DNA of 64,000 nt from CAVTJL01 sp963752325 (GTDB lineage Bacteria; Pseudomonadota; Alphaproteobacteria; Geminicoccales; Geminicoccaceae). The position numbers and the translations under genes are program-made. The stretch's first letter is position 1. Each line of letters begins with the position of its first letter. Location: the NCBI GenBank assembly GCA_963752325.1, contig CAVVXU010000020.1, positions 62,001 through 126,000 of the forward strand, in the 5' to 3' direction. The notes under the pieces are model-generated. The model saw only the letters and a list, made by a program, of their open reading frames with translations. It made no database searches and was not told the DNA's origin. Shown here in pieces: positions 57,820-64,000 of this stretch.

Positions 57820-58459
57820 TCATTTCGTCGAGTTCTGTCGCAGCATGGCGATGATGCCGGCGCCGATCGCAACCAGCAGGGCCGACGCGATGCCGGTGGC
57901 GAGCGCCGAGACGAAGCGCGCCTTGGCGGCCTCCCAGCCGCGGGCGAGACGGACGGCCAGGCGCACGCCTTCCGTGTCGTCGAAGCCCAGCCGTGCCATG
58001 AGCTGGTCCACGGCACGCGATACCACCGTCTCCGCCGCCTGCATCGCCACCTTCTCGATCTCGGCCATGATCTGCGACGCGCTGGCCGGAGATGACGCGG
58101 TTGAAGCTCTGCTGCTGCCGGGCCAAGGCGCGCAGCAGCACGATCTCGGCCGGCGCGCCCATCGGCCCGATGCCCAAGGACGGCGCGCGCTGACGGCCCA
58201 AGGCGTCGATCAGCCCGGCGGCACTGAGCAGGACCGGTATCTCGGGCACCGCCGCTCGCAGGCTCTCGAGGGCGGAGCGCGTCTCACCATCGTCCCGCTC
58301 GAGGTCCACGACGATCACGTCGGGCCGCCAGTCGTCGCTGGCGAGCTGGCGAAGGCCGTCCTGAACGCTCGCTATCGTGCGCACGTCGTGATGCGGGCCC
58401 AGAGCCTCCTCGACGAGGAGGGCGTCCGCGACGTCGTCCTCGACCAACAGCACGCGCAC
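57820..58459 (-). CDS. Receiver-domain protein with a C-terminal membrane helix, frameshifted (possibly two genes)
   Basis: The N-terminal part is a receiver domain: MRVLLVEDDVADALLVEEAL (acidic pocket), PDVIVVDLERDDGE (phosphoacceptor Asp), IPVLLSAAGLIDAL. The usual Lys in strand 5 is not clear. From about 58080 the frame shifts; the downstream frame reads PASASQIMAEIEKVAMQAAE, ARLGFDDTEGVRLAVRLARG and a C-terminal helix ALATGIASALLVAIGAGIIA, ending at 57820. The tail resembles small DUF6127-like proteins. It may be a separate gene starting at the ATG at 58068, but that ATG has no binding site, so one protein of about 213 residues is as likely. The in-frame ORF extends to 57791. Confidence 0.5.
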
Positions 58460-58557
58460 GGCCGCAGCTTCCTTCGCAGCTGGGCGCCGAGACCGCTGCG
58501 ACGGCGCACTGCAGGAATGATAGCGTGATGCACGAGAGGAATGTAAAGATTAAATTC

Positions 58558-59797
58558 CTAGCTCGAGCCGTCAGCAGAGTCCGAGGCAGGATCCTCGCCG
58601 AGCCTGACGACCTCGAAGCCGCGCGCAGAGAGGCCGGCGACGATCTCGAGCGCATGGGCGGCGTTGCGGGTCTCGATCGTCACCTCGATGTCGGCCTGCT
58701 TCACCGAGCGGCGGGCGAAGGCCCGCTGATGCGCGACATCGACGACATTGCCGCCCTCCTCGGCGATGGCGATCGCGAGCCGGGCGAGGCTGCCGGGACT
58801 GTCCGGCACGGTGACCCTGAAGCCGGACGAGACGCTCCGTGCGGACAAGCCCTCGCAGGATGACGGCTGACAGGAGGCGGCTGTCGATGTTGCCGCCCGA
58901 GAGCACGAGCGCCACGCGACGACCGCGGAAGCGCTCCGGATCACTGCGCATGGCGGCGAGGCCGACGGCGCCGGCTCCCTCGACCACCGTCTTCTCGATC
59001 TCGAGGAGCTGGAGCACGGCCGCCTCGATCTCCGGCTCGTCGACCAGCACGACGTCGTCCACCAGCCGCTCGATAATCGCCATCGTCAGGGCGCCCGGAT
59101 GCTTGACCGCTATCCCCTCCGCGATGGTCGGGCCGCCCGGCCCCGCTGGCTCGCCACGGAGCCGCCGGACCACGGACGGGAACAGCGCCGCCTCGACGCC
59201 GATGACCTCCAGATCCGGGCGAAGCGCCTTTGTTGCCGTGGCCACGCCGCTCACCAGGCCGCCCCCACCGATCGGCACCACGACGACGTCGAGATCGGGC
59301 ACGTCCTCGAGCATCTCGAGCGCCACCGTGCCCTGTCCGGCGATGATCTCCGGATCGTCGAAGGGATGGATGAACGTGAGGCCCCGCTCCTCGACCAGGG
59401 CTCGCGCATGCGCGGCGGCATCCTCCACCGTCTCGCCGCGCAGCACGACCTCGGCGCCGAGCTTGCGCGTGCTCTCGATCTTCACGAACGGCGTGGGCTC
59501 GGGCATCACGATCACTGCCCGCATGCCGAGGCGGCCCGCGTGGTACGCTACCCCCTGGGCATGGTTGCCGGCCGACATGGCGACTACGCCGGCCGCCCGC
59601 TCGTCAGGCGAGAGCTGGGCCAGCCGGTTGAGGGCGCCCCGCTCCTTGAAGGACGCCGTGTACTGGAGGTTCTCGAACTTGAGCCAGAGCTCGGCGCCGG
59701 TGATCTCCGAGAGCGTCCGAGAGCGGAGGAAGGGCGTGCGCTCGATCTGGCCCCTCAGGCGCTCGGCCGCGTCCCGGATGTCGGCGAGCTCGACCAA
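58558..59797 (-). CDS. ilvA: Threonine dehydratase with C-terminal ACT-like domain, one frameshift
   Basis: A PLP enzyme that deaminates threonine to 2-oxobutyrate. The PLP Lys is in LQYTASFKERGALNRL, the phosphate loop is VVPIGGGGLVSGVATAT, and there is VMPEPTPFVKIESTRKLGAE. The C-terminus after the frame break (about 58840) is an ACT-like domain: FRVTVPDSPGSLARLAIAIA and RSVKQADIEVTIETRN. The start is a TTG at 59797 with a GGAGG site 6-7 nt upstream, which lies inside the argC 3' region. The single ACT-like domain is like the shorter, catabolic-type threonine dehydratases. It may be coexpressed with argC, 17 bp upstream. Confidence 0.88.
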
Positions 59798-59814
59798 GCG
59801 CCTGCCTCCGGCGC

Positions 59815-60858
59815 TCAGGGGAAGAGGGCGCGTTGCCCGAGGCCCAGCCGCTCGTCGATCCCGAGCATTGCGTTCATGTTCTGGATCGCCTGCCCCGAGG
59901 CGCCTTTGACGAGATTGTCTGTGACGCTGACGATGATCGCCTGACCCGGCACGCGGCTGGGGTGAACACCAATGAGGCAGAGATTGGTGCCGCGCACATG
60001 ACGCGTGGCCGGCATCGTCTTGAAGGGCAGCACATGGACAAAGGGCTCGTCGGCGTAGGTCCGCTCGAGGCTGGCCTGGAGGTCGGCAGGACCGGCGCCG
60101 GCCAGCAACCGCACATAGATCGTAGCCAGGATGCCACGGCTCATCGGCATGAGGTGCGGCGTGAAGGTCACGGTCAGCGGCCGGCCCGCGAAATCGGCCA
60201 GGCACTGCTCGATCTCGGGCGTGTGCCGGTGGGTCGCGACGCCATAGGCATGCACGCCCTCGGTGACCTCGGTGAAGAGGCTGCCCTGCTTGGCGTCGCG
60301 GCCGGCCCCGCTGACGCCGGACTTGGCGTCGATGATGAGGGCGTCCGGATCGATCAGCCGCTCCTTCAGGAGCGGGGCCAGCGGCAGCTCGGCCGTGGTC
60401 GTGTAGCAGCCGGGATTGGCCACGAGCCACGTCTTGCGGATGGCGTCGCGATAATGCTCGGTAAGGCCGTAGACGGCATCCCCCTGCGCCTCCAGCGCCT
60501 GATGCGCGTGGCCGTAGGTGGCCTCGTAGACGGCAGGATCCCTGAGCCGGAAGTCGGCGGAGAGATCGACCACCTTGGGGCCCCGGGGCAGGTCCCGGAT
60601 GATCGTCTGGGTGGTCGCGTGGGGCAGGCAGCAGAAGACAACGTCCAGCGCCGTGACGTCGATCTCCTCGATCCGGGTCAGCCGCGGCAGGTCGTAGACG
60701 GCAAGCTGTGGGAACACCTCCCCGATCGCCTTGCCCGCTTGCCGCTCGGCGGTGAGCGCGCGGATCTCGGCGCGCGGATGGTCGCCCAGGAGGCGGAGCA
60801 GCTCCGCGCCGGTGTAGCCGCTCGCACCAAGGATCCCGATCCGCACCATCTCGCTCAT
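59815..60858 (-). CDS. argC: N-acetyl-gamma-glutamyl-phosphate reductase
   Basis: A 347-residue arginine-biosynthesis enzyme that reduces N-acetylglutamyl phosphate. NAD(P)-binding opening: IGILGASGYTGAELLRLLGD; catalytic Cys in WLVANPGCYTTTAELPLAPL; KSGVSGAGRDAKQGSLF; GVATHRHTPEIEQ (His). No frameshift. It is the first gene of the minus-strand pair argC-ilvA and divergent from purD. Confidence 0.95.
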   Translation of the reverse strand: MSEMVRIGILGASGYTGAELLRLLGDHPRAEIRALTAERQAGKAIGEVFPQLAVYDLPRLTRIEEIDVTALDVVFCCLPHATTQTIIRDLPRGPKVVDLSADFRLRDPAVYEATYGHAHQALEAQGDAVYGLTEHYRDAIRKTWLVANPGCYTTTAELPLAPLLKERLIDPDALIIDAKSGVSGAGRDAKQGSLFTEVTEGVHAYGVATHRHTPEIEQCLADFAGRPLTVTFTPHLMPMSRGILATIYVRLLAGAGPADLQASLERTYADEPFVHVLPFKTMPATRHVRGTNLCLIGVHPSRVPGQAIIVSVTDNLVKGASGQAIQNMNAMLGIDERLGLGQRALFP

Positions 60859-61015
60859 CGAGCGCTCTCCGGAAAAAAGACGAAGGCAGTTGATGTGGCC
60901 ATCGCCGACAGGATAGCAACGGACGCAGCTTTAGGACATGCCATGATGGACAGGCTCCCTTGGACGCAATCGATCGTATAGGCGCGGCTTGGCTTCCATG
61001 GTCGGCCGGGTCGGC

Positions 61016-62296
61016 ATGAAGACACTGGTCGTTGGCAGCGGCGCGCGCGAGCATACGCTCTGCTGGTCTCTCGCCGCCTCGCCCCTGGTGAGCGAGCTCC
61101 TATGCGCGCCTGGCAACGCCGGTATTGGTCGTGATGCCCGCTTGGTCGACATCGCGGCCACCGATGTCGAGGGCCTGGTCTCGTTCTGCCGTGCCGAGGG
61201 AGTCGAGCTCGTGGTCGTCGGGCCGGAGCAGCCGCTCGTGCTGGGTCTGGTCGACCGGCTGGAGGCGGCGGGCGTCCGCGCCTTCGGCCCCTCCGCCGCG
61301 GCCGCGCGGCTCGAGGGATCGAAGGCCTTCGCCAAGGCGTTCTGCGCCCGGCACGACATCCCGACTGCCGGCTTTGCCGTCTTTGGGAGGGATGAGCGCG
61401 AGGCGGCCCACCGCCACGTCGAGCGTGAGGGCGCCCCCATCGTCATCAAGGCCGACGGCCTTGCCGCCGGCAAGGGTGTCGTGATCGCGACGACGGTCGA
61501 CGACGCCAGGAAGGCGGTGGACGCGGCCTTCGACGGCCTCTTCGGCGAGGCCGGCGCCACCGTCGTGATCGAGGAGCTCATGACGGGCGAGGAGGTGAGC
61601 CTCTTCGCGCTCTGCGACGGTGCGCACGCCCTTGAGATCGGGACGGCCCAGGATCACAAGCGCGCCTTCGACGGCGATCAAGGCCCCAACACCGGCGGCA
61701 TGGGCGCCTATTCGCCTGCCCCTATCCTCGATACGCCCACGATCGAGCGTGTCATGCGCGAGATCGTCGGGCCGACGCTGAAAGGCATGGCGGACGAGGG
61801 CACGCCGTTCCGCGGCTTTCTCTACTGTGGTCTGATGCTGACGCCGACGGGTCCGCGGCTCGTGGAGTACAATGTCCGCTTCGGTGATCCCGAGTGTCAG
61901 GTCGTGCTGCCGCGCCTCATGACCGATCTGGGTCAGCTCCTTGTGGGCGCCCTCGATGGCGCCCTGCCTCATATGAACCTCCGCTGGTACCCCAAGCATG
62001 CGCTTACGGTCGTGATGGCCAGCCGTGGCTATCCCGAGACGTACCGCCGAGGCACGGAGATTCGAGGCCTGGATGGGCTCGAGAGCGGCGACGGCCTTCT
62101 GGTCTTTCACGCCGCGACGCGCCATGACGCCGAGCGCTGGCTCGCCGATGGCGGGCGCGTGCTGAGCGTCACGGGCCTCGGTGCCACGCTGAGGGACGCG
62201 CAACGCCGGGCCTACGAGGCGGTCGACCGGCTCGACTGGCCGAATGGCTTCTGCCGGCGCGACATCGGCTGGCGGGCGCTCGACCCCAGACCCTGA
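61016..62296 (+). CDS. purD: Phosphoribosylamine-glycine ligase
   Basis: A 426-residue ATP-grasp enzyme of purine biosynthesis. Start by homology at the ATG at 61016: MKTLVVGSGAREHTLCWSL. ATP-grasp and family segments: ELVVVGPEQPLVLGLVDRLE, GSKAFAKAFCARHDIPTAGF, VIKADGLAAGKGVVIA, and DGDQGPNTGGMGAYSPAP. It looks intact. A GC-rich region of 70 bp separates it from bioY. Confidence 0.95.
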   Translation: MKTLVVGSGAREHTLCWSLAASPLVSELLCAPGNAGIGRDARLVDIAATDVEGLVSFCRAEGVELVVVGPEQPLVLGLVDRLEAAGVRAFGPSAAAARLEGSKAFAKAFCARHDIPTAGFAVFGRDEREAAHRHVEREGAPIVIKADGLAAGKGVVIATTVDDARKAVDAAFDGLFGEAGATVVIEELMTGEEVSLFALCDGAHALEIGTAQDHKRAFDGDQGPNTGGMGAYSPAPILDTPTIERVMREIVGPTLKGMADEGTPFRGFLYCGLMLTPTGPRLVEYNVRFGDPECQVVLPRLMTDLGQLLVGALDGALPHMNLRWYPKHALTVVMASRGYPETYRRGTEIRGLDGLESGDGLLVFHAATRHDAERWLADGGRVLSVTGLGATLRDAQRRAYEAVDRLDWPNGFCRRDIGWRALDPRP

Positions 62297-62368
62297 GCGC
62301 GGTCTTGCCGCGGCCGAAGCGCGGCTTCTATGATGACAATGCTTCAAGCTAGCGCAGGAAGGGAAGCA

Positions 62369-62971
62369 ATGGCCTCGCTGCCGTCGACACCGCCGTTCGT
62401 CACCGTCGCTTGGCCAGCGCATACGCGCGGCGCTCAGCTTGCACGGGATCTCAGCCTCGCCGTCATCGGCTCTCTTCTCCTGACCCTTTCAGCGAAGATC
62501 CAGGTGCCCTTCTACCCGGTGCCGATGACACTGCAGACTGCCGTCGCGTTCCTGCTGGGTATCGCCTATGGCTGGCGGCTGGGTGCAGCAACCGTCATCC
62601 TTTATCTCGCGCAAGGGGCTGCCGGATTACCGGTCTTCGCGGGAACGCCGCAGCTCGGCATCGGGCTTGTCTATATGGTGGGCCCCACCGGCGGGTATCT
62701 CGTTGGCTTCGCCGTGGCAGCAGTCATCACAGGTCTGCCGATCTTTCGCGGTCGGGGCATGATCGTGACCGGCCTTAGTGTCGCCATCGCCACGGCGGCC
62801 ATCTACCTGCTCGGTGCCGGCTGGCTCGCCACGCTGATCGGGCCCGCCAAGGCCATCACGGCCGGCGTCAAGCCGTTCCTGCTGGGCGACCTCTTCAAGC
62901 TTCTGCTCGTGACGGCGCTCACCGAGGCCGGCCGGGACATGATGAGGCGGCGGCTCGACGCCAAGAGCTGA
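62369..62971 (+). CDS. bioY: Biotin transporter BioY
   Basis: A 200-residue substrate-binding (S) component of an ECF-type biotin importer with five to six helices. The family segments are TLSAKIQVPFYPVPMTLQTA, YLAQGAAGLPVFAG and GPTGGYLVGFAVAAVITGL. I chose the ATG at 62369 because of the GGAAGGGA site 6 nt before it; an upstream ATG at 62330 would add 13 residues. No bioM or bioN is in the window, so it may act alone or with a shared energising module. Confidence 0.92.
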   Translation: MASLPSTPPFVTVAWPAHTRGAQLARDLSLAVIGSLLLTLSAKIQVPFYPVPMTLQTAVAFLLGIAYGWRLGAATVILYLAQGAAGLPVFAGTPQLGIGLVYMVGPTGGYLVGFAVAAVITGLPIFRGRGMIVTGLSVAIATAAIYLLGAGWLATLIGPAKAITAGVKPFLLGDLFKLLLVTALTEAGRDMMRRRLDAKS

Positions 62972-62972
62972 G

Positions 62973-63932
62973 ATGGCCCTTCTGCTGCCGCCAACGCCCG
63001 AGGCGATCCGGCGGGCGGCAGCGCTTCTGCGTGAGGGCGCGCTGGTCGCCTTCCCGACCGAGACGGTCTACGGCCTGGGCGGCGACGCCACGAGCGATGT
63101 CGCCGTCAGGGCCATCTATGAGGCCAAGCATCGGCCGCCGCACAATCCGCTGATCGTGCACGTTCCCAGCCTCGAGGCGGCCCACGCCCTCGCCTACCTC
63201 GACGAGCGCGCCATGCGGCTGGGGCAACGCTTCTGGCCTGGGCCGTTGACCCTCGTGCTGCGGCGTCGTCCCGATGCCGGGATCGCCGCCCTCGCGACGG
63301 CCGGGTTGCCGACCCTCGCCCTGCGCGTTCCCTCGCACCCGGTCGCTTTGGCGCTCTTGACGAAGGCAGGCGTGCCGATCGCGGCACCGAGCGCCAACCC
63401 GTCGGGCCGGGTCAGCCCCACCACCGCCAGGCATGTGGCGGACGATCTCGGGGATGCCGTTGCGCTCGTGCTCGACGGCGGCCCCTGTCCGGTAGGGCTC
63501 GAGAGCACCGTCGTCGATCTTTCTGAGGAGACAGCCGCCAAGCTGCTGCGGCCAGGCGGCCTCGGACGCGCAGCTATCGAGCACATAACGGGCCCGCTGG
63601 CCGCTGGGACTGAGAATGAGGCGGCACCACGGGCGCCGGGCCAGCTCGCGAGCCACTACGCGCCCCGGCTGCCCCTTCGTCTCGATGCGACCGATGTCTT
63701 GTCCGATGAGGCCCTGCTCGCCTTCGGCCCGGTGGTGCCATCCGGCGGACAAGCCTGTCTCAATCTCAGCCCGAAGGGCGATCTCGAGGAAGCCGCGCGG
63801 AACCTTTTCCAGATGCTGCGGCAGCTCGATCAGAGTGGCGCTTCCCGCATCGCCGTGATGCCGATCCCGGCGACGGGCCTCGGCGAGGCGATCCGGGATC
63901 GCCTGCGCCGGGCCGCTGCGCCGCGCTCCTGA
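62973..63932 (+). CDS. tsaC: L-threonylcarbamoyladenylate synthase (Sua5-type)
   Basis: A 319-residue protein: a YrdC/TsaC domain (about 1-205) with FPTETVYGLGGDATSDVAVR, IYEAKHRPPHNPLIVHV and PIAAPSANPSGRVSPTTARH, then a Sua5 C-terminal domain including APGQLASHYAPRLPLRL. It makes TC-AMP for t6A37 tRNA modification from threonine, bicarbonate and ATP. Its ATG lies 1 bp after the bioY stop. Confidence 0.93.
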   Translation: MALLLPPTPEAIRRAAALLREGALVAFPTETVYGLGGDATSDVAVRAIYEAKHRPPHNPLIVHVPSLEAAHALAYLDERAMRLGQRFWPGPLTLVLRRRPDAGIAALATAGLPTLALRVPSHPVALALLTKAGVPIAAPSANPSGRVSPTTARHVADDLGDAVALVLDGGPCPVGLESTVVDLSEETAAKLLRPGGLGRAAIEHITGPLAAGTENEAAPRAPGQLASHYAPRLPLRLDATDVLSDEALLAFGPVVPSGGQACLNLSPKGDLEEAARNLFQMLRQLDQSGASRIAVMPIPATGLGEAIRDRLRRAAAPRS

Positions 63933-63940
63933 AACGGCCC

Positions 63941-64000
63941 TCAGGTGCGCCAGAACGGCTTGGCCGCCTCACGGGAGGCCTCGTAGCGCGACACGCCAAT
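63941..64000 (-). CDS. C-terminal end of an unidentified gene (runs off the right edge)
   Basis: Nineteen codons on the minus strand are open to the window edge and stop at the TGA at 63941 (ending SREAAKPFWRT). It is convergent with tsaC, 8 bp apart. Too little is present to name it. Confidence 0.45.
   Translation of the reverse strand: MGVSRYEASREAAKPFWRT

Noticed and set aside
58571..61054. A single 827-codon protein covering argC and ilvA
   Set aside because: The ilvA frame stays open upstream through the argC coding region only by chance. argC has its own complete ORF in another frame and ilvA has a TTG with a GGAGG site at 59797.

Overview
The window is a GC-rich stretch of an alphaproteobacterial chromosome. 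The zinc-free 41-residue ribosomal protein L36, the GlcDEF glycolate oxidase, the RpoE/ChrR-type sigma and anti-sigma pair and the cyanide-insensitive bd oxidase with its tiny DUF2474 partner fit Rhodospirillales or a relative. That rank is inference. Most genes are chromosomal housekeeping or metabolic genes. There are no rRNA or tRNA genes, no CRISPR array and no prophage that I can see; one IS5-family element is present.

Layout. 0-6 kb: a minus-strand stator-like set (MotA/TolQ-like channel, MotB/OmpA-like partner, a cut-off membrane coiled-coil protein) and an MsbA-like ABC exporter. 5.8-6.2 kb: rpmE-rpmJ with a terminator. 6.2-13 kb: a secreted cyclase-family enzyme and C2 metabolism (glcD, antisense thiO, glcE-glcF, cytochrome b561). 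13.8-18 kb: a glycosyltransferase and the CioAB-type bd oxidase operon. 18-24 kb: two dehydrogenases, GST, queG, an epimerase-like protein, creatininase. 24-31 kb: hydrolase, glycosyltransferase, thrS-infC-aminopeptidase P. 31-36 kb: a decayed zone (NTF2-like gene with an in-frame stop, degenerate EAL-like protein, gamma-glutamyltransferase, DUF72 debris around an IS). 36-41 kb: a sugar ABC importer with a divergent Gfo/Idh/MocA dehydrogenase. 41-43 kb: a sulfotransferase next to a GT-A-like protein. 43-50 kb: radical SAM protein, S9 peptidase, then metal/thiol genes (HMA, DUF192, OsmC, disulfide reductase, CDF exporter). 50-58.5 kb: TPP enzyme, methyltransferase, uppP, hydrolases, gluQ, and an ECF sigma/ChrR pair with a candidate autoregulatory promoter. 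58.5-64 kb: ilvA, argC, purD, bioY, tsaC.

Reliability. About 25 genes carry single-base frameshifts. In almost every case I could reconstruct, the defect is one extra base. They cluster at 8-10, 20-36, 44-51 and 53-59 kb, while other blocks read cleanly. This is best explained by insertion-biased sequencing or assembly error rather than gene decay, so most broken genes here are probably intact in the organism. The in-frame stop at 31018 and the IS/DUF72 locus at 34.3-35.9 kb do not fit that explanation and may be real.
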